DNA of 41,887 nt from Novosphingobium profundi (GCF_018491765.1 NZ_JABWCU010000027.1:1-41887), one strand, 5' to 3'; shown: positions 9,201-17,128, counted from the stretch's first letter. Translations and numbers: made by a program. Notes: generated from the sequence alone by a model not told the origin.

Positions 9201-11396
9201 ATGGTCGAAACACCACATCAACACCGCGGGCGCAGATGGTGAGGACGCCGCGCGAAGGGACGTCGTGCCTTCGGGAACCTCGCCCCCGTGGGCCTTGATC
9301 TGCGCGAACAGCGCCGCCGCCGACATCGTTTCCACCGCTATGATTGCGGTGCAGAGTTCGATGAGGAGCGCGCCGCCCTGCGCAAGCAACTTGTCGGAGC
9401 ATCGGTTGAGCAACTCGGCTGAAAGCTCTGACCTTACGATGGCGAGGAGCGCTTGCCGACGCCACGCTGCATGCGCGCCGGGGCGCGCCAGAGCATCGAG
9501 GAGCCGCTGCCATGCCGCGCCGTCCGATGCTCTTTCCAACGCAAACCGGCCGGCAAACTCGATACCGCGTGCGAGGCGCGGCGAGGGTGGCACCGTCAGG
9601 TCGACGTCATCGAGCAGGTTGATGTCCTCATGGAGGCGTGCGCCGATCGCCCAGTCGCGCAGCACGTCATGGCGGAAACCCAGCTTGTCGCGGTGCGGCT
9701 CGCTCAGGCTCCGGCTGTTCAACAAATACGTGCGTGCATCTGAATCGGTGGCGACATCGATCGTGTCGCGGCCACCGAGGACCGCTTCAGCTAGTTCGGC
9801 GAGCAAGCGCTGGCCCGCGCGCTTGTCTTTGGTCTCCGCCCCGTCGGCGCTGTCCCACCAATGGTGTGCCAGCGCTGCCTCCGTGCGGATGTCGACCGTG
9901 CTCGGCACCTTCAGCAGCTGGGTCAGTCGGTACAGATTACGGGCGATCGGAGCGGCCGGATGGTCCGGCGACAGCAGGGCGCGCAGTTCCGGCGCCATCT
10001 CGATCAGAACTGCGACCTCGTCGTCGTCGAGCTCTCCCACGAGCACCCGGTGCGGGGCGCCGAACCTGGCAATGGCGTCCTCGGCAAGCCAGCTACTGCC
10101 CTCGACGCCGAGATCGGGCCGCGTCGAGACAACGACCGAGAACCCCTCGATGCCGGCGATTTCCCGCAGGACGTCGTTGACCGTGCGGCGCCGCTCTGCC
10201 GTCGCGAACATCTCGAGCCCATCGATGAACAGGATCCCACCGCCGCTGGCCGCAATATCGCCGAGAAATTCCCTGGCGGCTCCTGGGACGCCGAGGCGTC
10301 CTGAGAGCGCAGACCAGCCCCCATCGGGCGTCGCAATCGGATCGAGGACGATGACCTGGCCTTCGCGTGCCTGCCTCTCAGCTAAGTGACGCAGCACCCA
10401 GGACTTGCCGACACCGGGATCGCCGGTGATTTCGATGAAGCGGTGTGCGTCGCGTGCCTCTTCCACCGCCGCCAAAGCGCCGAGGCGAGGGAGAGTGATC
10501 CCTCCGACGCTCGTGCCGATGTCCATGAGCGATTGGCGTGACATATCGGCGAGCTTGCTGCGGGCTCGGGAAAAGTTCCGGTCGCCGGCGAGGCGAAAGC
10601 CGTGAGCCGTCAACGTGTCGATCAGCGCCTGGCGTGCGAGCGATCCGCCGGTCGTGCCAGTCATGACGACCAGCGCGATCAGATTGCTCCAGAGCCCTTC
10701 GGCGCGGCCGGCATCTTCGGGCGCGAGCACCTGCCGCGCCAGCATGAGCGCATAGTCCCGCGCCTGTGGTGCGCTGGATTCGAAGTCGAACTCTAGGATC
10801 AGGAAGCGCCGGATAATATTCCAAATCACCTCGTCATCGTCCGCGATCCCATGCGCGACAAGGTGGGTCCGGAACGCCTGGCCGAAATCGCGCATCTTCG
10901 GGCTGGCTACCCCCCTGAGCGCAAGCCGGGCGAAGAACTGAGCCCCGGAAGTCGCAGAGCGCGCCCAGGCGAGTACATCCTGATATGGGCCGGAGATCGC
11001 GAAGCTGGTGCGCTGGGTCGCGACAGCCAGAAGGTGCCGGTCGGTCGGCGGATTGTCCGGCGCGCTCCGCGCGATCTGGTCGCACACACTGATGAAAACC
11101 GCGTCCTTCGGCGCGAAGGTGGCGGTGCGCTTGGACTGAATTTCGAGAACCGAACTTCCGCTTTTCGACGTCGCATGAATGATCAGATCGTCGAGCGCAT
11201 AGCCTTCATCCACGCCTTGGAACTGGACCTTCTCGATCTGGGCATTGGGGAGACCCCGTGCTTCGCTGCCGGCCAACATCTGGAGCAGGTAATACGCGCC
11301 AAGCTCACCCTCGATGTAGGTGCCCGCGCCCCCGCGCCCAACCGGGCTGGAGCCGCTGTCTTTATCATTGGATGCCTGCGCCGGTTCCTGGTTCAT
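6234..11396 (-). CDS. Giant STAND-like NTPase with N-terminal Cap4/DUF4297-like nuclease (Avs-like)
   Basis: A 1720-residue protein. Residues about 20-180 look like a DUF4297/Cap4-type PD-(D/E)xK nuclease. The opening is GGAGTYIEGELGAYYLLQML, and the active-site pattern is D69-D70, then E85-x-Q87-x-K89 (LEIQSKR). A P-loop NTPase follows: Walker A GDPGVGKS (325-332), Walker B GILFID (387-392) and the STAND/AAA-type strand VVVSTRPD (421-428). The remaining 1200 residues are helical and repeat-like, as in the sensor arms of antiviral STAND (Avs) proteins, several of which carry Cap4 nucleases. The expected role is recognition of a phage protein, oligomerisation and degradation of DNA. The frame is intact end to end. 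The ATG at 11396 fits a short disordered N-terminus. It stands alone, convergent with the TIR gene. Avs membership is inferred from architecture; other nuclease-NTPase defence families are possible. Confidence 0.7.
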   Translation of the reverse strand: MNQEPAQASNDKDSGSSPVGRGGAGTYIEGELGAYYLLQMLAGSEARGLPNAQIEKVQFQGVDEGYALDDLIIHATSKSGSSVLEIQSKRTATFAPKDAVFISVCDQIARSAPDNPPTDRHLLAVATQRTSFAISGPYQDVLAWARSATSGAQFFARLALRGVASPKMRDFGQAFRTHLVAHGIADDDEVIWNIIRRFLILEFDFESSAPQARDYALMLARQVLAPEDAGRAEGLWSNLIALVVMTGTTGGSLARQALIDTLTAHGFRLAGDRNFSRARSKLADMSRQSLMDIGTSVGGITLPRLGALAAVEEARDAHRFIEITGDPGVGKSWVLRHLAERQAREGQVIVLDPIATPDGGWSALSGRLGVPGAAREFLGDIAASGGGILFIDGLEMFATAERRRTVNDVLREIAGIEGFSVVVSTRPDLGVEGSSWLAEDAIARFGAPHRVLVGELDDDEVAVLIEMAPELRALLSPDHPAAPIARNLYRLTQLLKVPSTVDIRTEAALAHHWWDSADGAETKDKRAGQRLLAELAEAVLGGRDTIDVATDSDARTYLLNSRSLSEPHRDKLGFRHDVLRDWAIGARLHEDINLLDDVDLTVPPSPRLARGIEFAGRFALERASDGAAWQRLLDALARPGAHAAWRRQALLAIVRSELSAELLNRCSDKLLAQGGALLIELCTAIIAVETMSAAALFAQIKAHGGEVPEGTTSLRAASSPSAPAVLMWCFDHKAQIPVHAIASVVKLVEIQLFLAMTISAYGQVAAGMLFDWLLQLDVRETVIAIPSPADAPRIPSEARSRMIEDLRSMTLLLAANAPEKAKAYLRAVAGENDTYKVKSIRPFSKALASVAPAELAALIEASLIEKPRKGRSRREAMGRVFGFADSDYMPASPAQPPFLELLDADPQIGLALIRTLVAAAVEGHADGKATETDGFTIVVDGTPRFFPWVQTYFWSRQFQAPESSVGSALKALEAWSHERIERGEDVAKALEDILGPEGSCAAYLVVAIDVLMSHWPATRDALVPFVVNPHILASDRDRASIEMFGGMMVGEKEPSGRVRLADLAKRGSRGFTLEQLMFYYSGNDEASSAVRRHLTHAVDELGPYDESDTFRDPAFMGAHALNLVDRANWVEVEGQFSFVPPSAEAEHLARLETASRALALSSDIEAKIQLATNDPARGSEKIARQAAEYAAGDLPDDRDEDYLKARSTRLIATAMLIARDGDDALVAEHEAWVRAVIDIALIEEVDAYGSGETLGFNRPGMAICALVYLWHRRKLAVDRDRIVEAAVRGDRAAIPAFTAARATIDDADPRLIKSAIRMAFARRRYRWHPYDEDPAEKTAYEAERARQDCEAVSAEIAWLDGGPEPDWPAVPDERLSLRSKPRAPLSRNRARIELEQDEADERWTPRSKQASIHVDTQGIAKWLMLLNCGTCPRPAWFEVIVDTYAPWSARLNAHGCSADAELNRLPDDWNQQFYRLVTAVIMDAAPDRLDTILTPILELPDRSFCDVADTLTRAADACYFNNRGRLADRACAIRRQLVTRTMALNRWSWHREPGDLRIDFQSGPTIGVMLMNEYTGVSRAQSYLIPAVFDRIDPLLETLRPMMRGGPTAFVALCTMNTLLIGPTARHLDFLLFAIEAWLEATGGDRTMWHELAIGRKVAQWFESAWMDDPSLYQPHHAQRLRIDAMLGRLVSLGVSEAHELELKIEAERNGPAQSLLRNA

Positions 11397-11738
11397 CCGT
11401 GTTCATTCGAATTCTCGGCGGCCCTCGCGCCCCCTTCCACCAATAGCGCGAGGCAGGATTTAACTCGACAAGTTTTGACCGCGATTTTGCCTATTCGCAC
11501 GTTTTGGGACTAAACTCGCGATCTGCGGGCGGCATACGCCAATCAGCGCGCAGTGCTGGTCCGTCAGTTGCGCGTGATTGATGATGGATTGCTCAATAAC
11601 GTAGCCCTGAAAGAATCTTGAATTGCAGGGGCTCTGCTATTTCTGGGCTTGCGAATCCCCTGATTTCTGCGGCTTTTCAGGGCATGAAATCGGGGCTTTT
11701 CGCTATCAGCTACAGGACATGGGCCTTGCTCACGCTCG
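11397..11738. other. Upstream region of the giant NTPase, no gene
   Basis: This lies between the start of the NTPase gene and the stop of the HEPN-like gene, both leftward. It is AT-richer than its surroundings at about 11460-11520 (TTTTGACCGCGATTTTG), a likely promoter area for the NTPase. At 11653-11703 an imperfect inverted repeat (CCCCTGATTTC and GAAATCGGGG) could form a hairpin ahead of the promoter, possibly a terminator for the leftward HEPN-like gene. No protein or RNA gene is recognised. Confidence 0.4.
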
Positions 11739-12788
11739 TTATTCGTTATCCTCATCGGCTTCTTCGATGAGGTATGTTTTCACCCGCGACATCATATGGA
11801 ACAGGAATTCCGTCATGATGAGGGCGTTCAGGCTGCTCTTTGCGGTGTTATAGACGATGATGCCATGCAGGCTGGCGTGGCGATTAGGAACTGGATCAGC
11901 TTCAAAGCCAGCGATTGTATCTGGATCTTCACCGACCTTTTCATACAAATGCGATTCCATCTTTTTGAAAAGGTGGTAGCCATAATCGTATGTAGTCACC
12001 TCTCCAGCTGGGAGGTTGCCAATATCTCTTCGGATTGTAGGCAGGCTAGTGATGCCTACCATCTTGCCATCCTTGGTTTTGACTTTTCGCTTACCGTCGT
12101 AAAATTCAACAGCAGCTACACGTTCAACCTCTGGGAATAGCGTCCGAGGAACTGTGCGATACAGGCCTAGTTTATGCGCCTTGATAGCCTCTGCGAAACA
12201 TATCTTTGCTTCAGCATCGATCTCGTGGTCCGATACAGCTTCAAGAAAATCCGTTTCGATGCTCGACCAGTTCTCTTCATAGAAGCTAGCGATGGTCGCA
12301 TCGACTTCCTCAGTTGATTGATCCTCATCGATAAGATGAAACGGTGTGCTGGAATGGGGTAGCCATCCGCTTGCTTCCACCAGCTTAGCTTTTGCAGATT
12401 GTTCGGAAAGCCTGTTGAAGATGGGCTGGAGTGGGACAAGGACCGACTTGCAAGCCTGTGCTATCTTGGCGGTATTCTCGGCGAGCTGCCGGAGGTGCGC
12501 ACTGACCGGCGATGGTGGAAGGAAGAAGCGCGGCGCGGCTTGCATCGCTTTCATCGCCTGAGGTTCAACGAAATTTAATGTGCGTCGGGCGGCGGCGATT
12601 TTTTCCATGAATTCGTTTGTCGCCGTGACGGAACGAAGTCGGCTCATCGCTTCGCCAACTTCTGAAGTCCTCGCCAGCTTGCGGGCCTCGTCCATTTTGC
12701 GGACCGTTTCGCCGATTTCGACCGTGCTTGATAGCCGCCGAGCAGTTTCGATGCTCTGAGCCAGAGTGCGCCTTGTATTCTCGTCCAT
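11739..12788 (-). CDS. Protein with C-terminal HEPN-type RX4H motif, possible RNase
   Basis: A 349-residue protein from the ATG at 12788, chosen over the ATG at 12821 because GAGGTGG lies 5 bases upstream of it. The first about 110 residues are charged and helical, with heptad-like repeats (possible coiled coil). The C-terminus has PNRHASLHG, where R303-x4-H308 matches the HEPN RX4-6H ribonuclease signature, followed by a long hydrophobic helix (SSLNALIMTEFLFHM). Proteins with this NRHxxxHG ending are common in abortive-infection and toxin-like families. It lies in the same direction as the DUF6338 gene upstream, with about 200 bp between them. Base composition looks AT-richer than the replicon genes, which suggests transfer. 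Catalysis is inferred from one motif only. Confidence 0.6.
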   Translation of the reverse strand: MDENTRRTLAQSIETARRLSSTVEIGETVRKMDEARKLARTSEVGEAMSRLRSVTATNEFMEKIAAARRTLNFVEPQAMKAMQAAPRFFLPPSPVSAHLRQLAENTAKIAQACKSVLVPLQPIFNRLSEQSAKAKLVEASGWLPHSSTPFHLIDEDQSTEEVDATIASFYEENWSSIETDFLEAVSDHEIDAEAKICFAEAIKAHKLGLYRTVPRTLFPEVERVAAVEFYDGKRKVKTKDGKMVGITSLPTIRRDIGNLPAGEVTTYDYGYHLFKKMESHLYEKVGEDPDTIAGFEADPVPNRHASLHGIIVYNTAKSSLNALIMTEFLFHMMSRVKTYLIEEADEDNE

Positions 12789-12866
12789 GATCCACCTCGC
12801 TGGACTGGACTTAAGCGTCAATTAATTGAGTGGAAAGGCTATGGGCGGAAAATTCACAGAACCAGC

Positions 12867-13046
12867 ATGGCGGCAATTAAGTCAGCCGTAGTATCGAATA
12901 TCGTCAGCGTCATTCGTCCAACCCCGTCAATGGCCGAAGTCTTGGCTTATCTGGTGGAAATCCATGGCTCAGCCGAGAGCGAGGGCAATGCTGTCATCGA
13001 TGCCATCCGAACCTGTCTTCAGATACGTCAGCAGTCCGACGTTTGA
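12867..13046 (+). CDS. Small hypothetical protein, 59 residues
   Basis: This frame starts at the ATG at 12867 and ends at the TGA at 13044-13046. The product begins MAAIKSAVVSNIVSVIRP and is helical and uncharged in its first half. Its 3' end overlaps the 3' end of the convergent DUF6338 gene by about 50 bases. I see no ribosome site and no family. It is included because the composition looks protein-like and the stretch is otherwise empty, but it may be chance. Confidence 0.25.
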   Translation: MAAIKSAVVSNIVSVIRPTPSMAEVLAYLVEIHGSAESEGNAVIDAIRTCLQIRQQSDV

Positions 13047-13800
13047 TTGCCTGCTCCGTTTCAGGGACGGCTGCGTCCTCTGAGTTTTCTGTCTCCCGAC
13101 TGTCATCAACGAGTTGGAAAACTCTAAAAGCTATGTTGTGCCAATCGTCTGCGGTCATAACGAGCCAGTCAATTACCTGCTTCGCTTCCTTCCTCACGGG
13201 GGAATCATCCCCTAGCTCAAGGTAAAATGGGACCACATCTTTTAAAACAACCTTTGTAGGGAATCTGTCGTCATCACGAAACAGGGAGTCGACCGTTCCC
13301 TGATAGCCGACAAATCTTGTGCCTTCTGACATTTTGGAAATCACATACGCAGTGATGAACTTGTCGTCGCCATTCGCGCTTTCTATAACATCGGCAAGCG
13401 GACCATAGATCAGGGATTTGTCCATCCATTTGATCGCGGCCCGACCCGTCAGAAATCCGATGAGCACAGCAAGCAGGCTAAGAAGAAATAGGCCGGACAG
13501 AAATGCCCACGCAAGGTCGATAGCGTTATCTCCCTTCTCCGCAACGAATGGGCGATAAGGATCCGATAGCGGGAGCGGGATTATTGGTGGTATTTGGAGA
13601 ACAATCTTCAGTGTCAGGACATAAACCGCGTGCACCACGAGGCTGAAGCCACCGACCAAAGAAATGCCGTTCGGGGTAGAGAGCGACGGGACTGGAACTT
13701 CCACCTCGCGCGTCTGACCCGCGAAATAGAAAGAGCGAGCAGCGATTATGCCCGGCAGCAACAGCGCTGCCGTAAAAATCGCAATCAGGGTCAGACCCAT
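12994..13800 (-). CDS. DUF6338-like membrane protein
   Basis: A 268-residue inner-membrane protein. Three membrane helices are visible: residues 3-22 (LTLIAIFTAALLLPGIIAA), about 48-68 (LVGGFSLVVHAVYVLTLKI) and about 95-118 (FLSGLFLLSLLAVLIGFL). The first, with the LPG motif near the N-terminus, resembles DUF6338 proteins as I remember them. The soluble half (about 145-240) carries FVGYQGTVDSLFRDDDRFP and FYLELGD. Its function is unknown. It lies upstream of, and in the same direction as, the HEPN-like gene, and 10 bases downstream of a 60-residue ORF, so a small operon is likely. A membrane partner for the HEPN-like protein is possible but unproven. Confidence 0.65.
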   Translation of the reverse strand: MGLTLIAIFTAALLLPGIIAARSFYFAGQTREVEVPVPSLSTPNGISLVGGFSLVVHAVYVLTLKIVLQIPPIIPLPLSDPYRPFVAEKGDNAIDLAWAFLSGLFLLSLLAVLIGFLTGRAAIKWMDKSLIYGPLADVIESANGDDKFITAYVISKMSEGTRFVGYQGTVDSLFRDDDRFPTKVVLKDVVPFYLELGDDSPVRKEAKQVIDWLVMTADDWHNIAFRVFQLVDDSRETENSEDAAVPETEQAIKRRTADVSEDRFGWHR

Positions 13801-13810
13801 ACTGGGCTAC

Positions 13811-13993
13811 TTAAGCGCGACGGTTTTGGGCAACGCCGTTAGCAGGGTGCAATTCACTGCGACGCACCACATAGACTCCGGAATCGTCACGCCGCGCGGT
13901 GCGTTCCACTTGGGCCCAACTGTTGCCTGCCGCGCGAAGGGTGCGCGTTGCGGTGTTCATCGAACCTTCGGAGTTGATACGTCCTTTGCTCAT
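13811..13993 (-). CDS. Small hypothetical protein, 60 residues
   Basis: The frame runs from the ATG at 13993 to a stop 10 bases before the DUF6338 start, so the two could be translated together. The product is basic, with the phrases TRTLRAAGNSWAQVERTARR and DDSGVYVVRRSEL, which look like a short structured domain. I do not recognise it. No clear ribosome site is seen upstream. It could be the first gene of the DUF6338/HEPN operon. Confidence 0.4.
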   Translation of the reverse strand: MSKGRINSEGSMNTATRTLRAAGNSWAQVERTARRDDSGVYVVRRSELHPANGVAQNRRA

Positions 13994-14314
13994 AACATCA
14001 ATCTAATGTTTCGCGTAGGTCCTGCCAAGCCCCAGCGAAGGGTGGGTGCTCAAAACCGTGTGACGGACGGTAGGAAAGTTACCTTTAGCATCTGAGATCG
14101 AGTTGCGACGCTATGTAGCTGACAGCCGCGAATGTCCCACGGCGAGCCGTTGAGCCGACGTACTGCTGCCACGGAGCGAAGGTCGGCTTTCGTGGGGTGC
14201 CCCCCGGTAAGCCGACCGTCGCCATTGTCCCAGAGTCAGAAATCGCCAAGGTTCTCAGCAGCCCGCTCCTCACTCAGATGTTGTGTGCGATGCATTCTTG
14301 CGAAAGAAGGCCGG
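13994..14314. other. Divergent intergenic region, no gene
   Basis: This lies between the leftward 60-residue ORF and the rightward thermonuclease gene, and should hold promoters for both. The minus frame 14085-14273 (62 residues) has no ribosome site or family and is left out. A purine-rich AAAGAAGG at 14303-14310 is the ribosome site for the thermonuclease. Confidence 0.4.
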
Positions 14315-14665
14315 ATGCTTCTGTCCATCCTTGCTGCAGCCGCATTCAGCTGTTCCTCTCCCAAAATCCACGACGGAGACACTCTTCGCTGTGGACGTGA
14401 GCGCATTCGAATAGCCAACATCGATGCCCCAGAATTGCCTGGATCACCCTCCTGCTCGCGGACGAAGCGTTCGACGCATTGGTGTGATTATGCCCTCGGC
14501 AAAGCGAGCCGAGACGCCCTGATCCGCTTTGTAGGAAAGGCGCCCATTACCATAACACCGCTCGGTACAGACCGGTATAGCCGTACGCTTGCTCGCGTGT
14601 CAGTCCGCGGGCGAGACGTAGGCGAATTCCTGATCGCGCAAGGCCTGGCAAGAGCGTGGCGTTGA
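14315..14665 (+). CDS. Secreted thermonuclease-like (SNase) protein
   Basis: A 116-residue protein of the staphylococcal nuclease family, which hydrolyses DNA and RNA using calcium. Visible motifs are DGDTLRCG (20-27), RIANIDAPE (32-40) and DRYSRTLARV (86-95). They supply the family's aspartates, the arginine before the IDAPE turn, the glutamate and the second catalytic-type arginine (R90). The ATG at 14315 was chosen over upstream starts because AAAGAAGG lies just before it and because the N-terminus (LLSILAAAAFSC) then acts as a short signal peptide. Four further cysteines (25, 47, 57 and the signal region) suggest a disulfide-bonded periplasmic form. Plasmid-borne SNase homologs of this kind (ParB/Nuc type) are common near replicons. 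It is convergent with parB, whose stop is 5 bases away. Confidence 0.82.
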   Translation: MLLSILAAAAFSCSSPKIHDGDTLRCGRERIRIANIDAPELPGSPSCSRTKRSTHWCDYALGKASRDALIRFVGKAPITITPLGTDRYSRTLARVSVRGRDVGEFLIAQGLARAWR

Positions 14666-14670
14666 AGCGC

Positions 14671-15684
14671 CTACAACCAGTGCTGTTCGAGCAAGTCTTT
14701 CAAAGCGGCTTCGGCTTCGGCTCGTGTGCCCCCTCCCCGTGGCAGCAGCGTCAACTTGATGCCTTTGCCATCGAGAGTCTCGATCTTCAAAAGCGGCTTG
14801 CCGTCCTCAGAACGGACCGTTTGCGCCTTTCCTGACCTTTTGGGGGATCCTGACTTCTTGGGGGGATCGGCTGCAAGGGCCAGAGCACGAATGATGTCAG
14901 GAACCGGCGTCAGCTGCTCTGCGTCCTTCTCGCGTTCGGCGAGCTCCGCCGCCTGAGCAAATACCCGCTCGCGACGATCCTCCGGCTTCAAGAGAGGCTT
15001 GATCGCCGTGACGTGCTTGATCCTCAGATCCTGGGGGCGCGAAAAAGCAACCATCAGTTCGCGCGGCAACCGAGCCAGATCGAGATAACGGCTCAACCAA
15101 CTCTGGGTAACGTTGATCCGTTCCGCCATGAGCTTCTGACTGCCTTCGTAGTAGGCATCCAGCGCACGCAGATAGTCACGTGCGCGCTCCAGATCGGTAA
15201 GATCATCGCGTGCGCGGTTCTCGATATCAGCAAGCCGGAAAGCCTCTTCATCGGTCAGATCACGAACGTCGATCAGGAAGCGGAAATCGGGGTAGTTGTG
15301 TGCGCGCAGCCAGGTAATCGTCCAGTGCCGCCGCGCGCCGCAAATCACCTCGTAGTCGTAGTCGGCTTCGCCCTTAACCCGGCGTACGATCGCGGGCATC
15401 TCCTGCTTGCCCTGGGCCTTCATGCTCTCGATCAAATCCGCACACCGCTCCTCGTCAAGAAGCGCGTATTCGCGGTTGTGACCTACCCACATCCGGCAGC
15501 GCGCCGGGTCAACGAGCTCGTGCGTGCGCGAAACGACACTTCCGGAGGCAAGCTCGGCGAGACGGCTCTCTCGGCCCGTCAGAACGCTCGAACCGATACC
15601 GGTCCGACGCGGCGTTGGAGATTGGGAAGCTGGCGCAATTCCAGCCACCAGATCGGCTGCAAAATTCGCGTTCTTCTTGCTCAC
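14671..15684 (-). CDS. parB: Plasmid partition protein ParB
   Basis: A 337-residue centromere-binding protein that loads at parS, forms a CTP-dependent clamp and is moved by ParA. The CTPase/N-terminal domain has EVICGARRHWT (112-122, the GxRRxxA-type box) and ENRARDDLTDLERARDYL (155-172). The DNA-binding helix-turn-helix follows at about 183-202 (LMAERINVTQSWLSRYL). A linker and a C-terminal dimerisation part (about 285-337) complete it. It is downstream of parA with a 46-bp gap that holds the 18-bp palindrome at 15705-15722, so a parA-parB operon with an internal partition site is likely. The start at 15684 (MSKKNANF) gives the usual parB N-terminal arm. Confidence 0.92.
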   Translation of the reverse strand: MSKKNANFAADLVAGIAPASQSPTPRRTGIGSSVLTGRESRLAELASGSVVSRTHELVDPARCRMWVGHNREYALLDEERCADLIESMKAQGKQEMPAIVRRVKGEADYDYEVICGARRHWTITWLRAHNYPDFRFLIDVRDLTDEEAFRLADIENRARDDLTDLERARDYLRALDAYYEGSQKLMAERINVTQSWLSRYLDLARLPRELMVAFSRPQDLRIKHVTAIKPLLKPEDRRERVFAQAAELAEREKDAEQLTPVPDIIRALALAADPPKKSGSPKRSGKAQTVRSEDGKPLLKIETLDGKGIKLTLLPRGGGTRAEAEAALKDLLEQHWL

Positions 15685-15704
15685 GAGTGCCCTCCCTCAG
15701 GCAA

Positions 15705-15722
15705 AATTGCACCGGTGCAATT
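15705..15722. promoter_or_regulatory. Perfect 18-bp palindrome, candidate parS/operator
   Basis: The sequence AATTGCACCGGTGCAATT reads the same on both strands. It lies between parA and parB. Close copies lie upstream of repA (17104-17123) and downstream of the large ParB-like gene (25859-25872). Presence at three places on the same replicon fits a ParB or ParA/Rep regulator binding site. Confidence 0.65.
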
Positions 15723-15730
15723 CTTGCGCA

Positions 15731-16933
15731 TCATACGACACCTTCCTTGCGCAACCGGGCCAGATGGCTCGGCCACATCGAACGAATATCAATCTCGATT
15801 TCGCTGTTTACGCCGTCCAGATAGGTCAGGCAGCGATTGCGAACAGACGAACTCGTAACCGGGCCATCCAGTTCGTAAACGGTCATGAGACGCGCCGTGG
15901 CATTATCGATCTCCGCGGAATCCTTGAGCGGCGTCCGCACGATCGCGTGCCCGAACAAGCTGCGCATCAGGTTAATCAGCTCCTTTTGCATCGACTTGTT
16001 CTCGTCGACCTTGGACGCGACGAAACGAAGGAACTGAAGCGAAGGCGCCATGTCCCGTTCCGCCAGCGTTTCGATCGTTTCGTCGAGCATGGCAAGAAAC
16101 GCGGCCGTGGAGGAAAAGTCCATGACCGTAGGAGGCACCGGCACCACCAAGGCATTGGCCGCGCGCAGCACCGACAGGGAAATGGCCCCCAATGCTGGCG
16201 GCGGATCTAGCACGATCACGTCGAAACGATCCGAGATACTCGCGATGCCTTGCGCCATGCGATCAATCAGACTCCCCTGCCCTCGCGCCATACGCGCGGC
16301 AATCTCATACTCAGATTGAAACAGGCGCAGGTTTGCCGGAATCAACTCGAGCCCGTCAAAATGCGTTTTGCGCAGCGCGTAGTCGAGCGAGTCCATGCCG
16401 TCATGCCGCAGGAACGGATAGAGGGTGTCGTCTTCGGACAGGTCCAAATCAGGCACATAGCCGAACAATGTCGTTGCCGAGGCCTGGCTGTCACAGTCAA
16501 TCAAGGCAACCCGGTAGCCCCGAATGGCCAGGTACTGCGCGAGGTGCACAGACAACGTCGACTTGCCCACACCGCCTTTGAAATTCTGGACCGCGATGAC
16601 GCTGCAGGGATCTTCGGGCGCGCGCCAAGGACGTGTCCCGAACAAGCCACGCATGTCGTTGAGCTGTGCGAGCGTGTACCCTACACGACGGTTGTTTTCA
16701 GTGCGCGGTGGAGGCGGAAGACGTCCGTCCTTCTCGGCTTCCCGAATAGCTGCGGGCGTACGGCCCACCAGTTCCGCTGCCTTGCCAATCTGAAAAGTAG
16801 GCTCGCGACGGTCATCGGCCCGGGCCGAACGCGCCGCATCGCGAAGGCGCTCAAGAACAGAGCTGGTGCGTTGAGCCAGCGCCTGGACCGACACCTCGTC
16901 CTGCACGCCTTCAATATCGAGTGATGCGGCCAA
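15731..16933 (-). CDS. parA: Plasmid partition ATPase ParA
   Basis: A 400-residue Walker-type partition ATPase of the long (type Ia) class. An N-terminal MerR-like helix-turn-helix (about 47-95, with AAELVGRTPAAIREAEKDG) allows it to repress its own operon. The deviant Walker A is KGGVGKST (119-126), with the signature lysine K120 of the KGGxGK(T/S) motif. The A' box is LIDCDSQASATTLFG (144-158), and Walker B is VIVLDPPPALG. It moves ParB-bound plasmid copies over the nucleoid using ATP. It lies between repA and parB in the same direction. The start at 16933 gives the family's usual N-terminal helix. A 20-bp palindrome lies upstream at 17104-17123. Confidence 0.93.
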   Translation of the reverse strand: MAASLDIEGVQDEVSVQALAQRTSSVLERLRDAARSARADDRREPTFQIGKAAELVGRTPAAIREAEKDGRLPPPPRTENNRRVGYTLAQLNDMRGLFGTRPWRAPEDPCSVIAVQNFKGGVGKSTLSVHLAQYLAIRGYRVALIDCDSQASATTLFGYVPDLDLSEDDTLYPFLRHDGMDSLDYALRKTHFDGLELIPANLRLFQSEYEIAARMARGQGSLIDRMAQGIASISDRFDVIVLDPPPALGAISLSVLRAANALVVPVPPTVMDFSSTAAFLAMLDETIETLAERDMAPSLQFLRFVASKVDENKSMQKELINLMRSLFGHAIVRTPLKDSAEIDNATARLMTVYELDGPVTSSSVRNRCLTYLDGVNSEIEIDIRSMWPSHLARLRKEGVV

Positions 16934-17103
16934 GCCAGCCTCCCTTTTCGAAACTAGGGATAGCTTACGCCAGTTTGCACTTATCGGTCAATAATCGATG
17001 CATTTTCGCAAATTGGTGCTCCGTTCAGGCGCCCCTCGCGTGCTTCAACGCGTATTGGCTAACTGAGGCTCGGCTATCCTGACCGATTGGGGGGTCGTAC
17101 GGA

Positions 17104-17123
17104 AAATTGCACTGGTGCAATTT
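17104..17123. promoter_or_regulatory. 20-bp near-perfect palindrome, candidate parS/operator
   Basis: AAATTGCACTGGTGCAATTT has only the central T/G pair mismatched. It is the same motif as the site at 15705-15722, with one base changed at the centre. It lies in the 195-bp gap between repA and parA, 171 bp upstream of the parA start and 5 bp beyond the repA stop, a typical place for a partition-operon operator or centromere. Confidence 0.65.
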
Positions 17124-17128
17124 GCAGA

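Noticed and set aside
9265..10389. Plus-strand 374-codon frame, Ser/Arg-rich
   Set aside because: Antisense to the giant NTPase gene, whose Walker motifs lie in the same stretch. Composition is typical of a GC-rich shadow.
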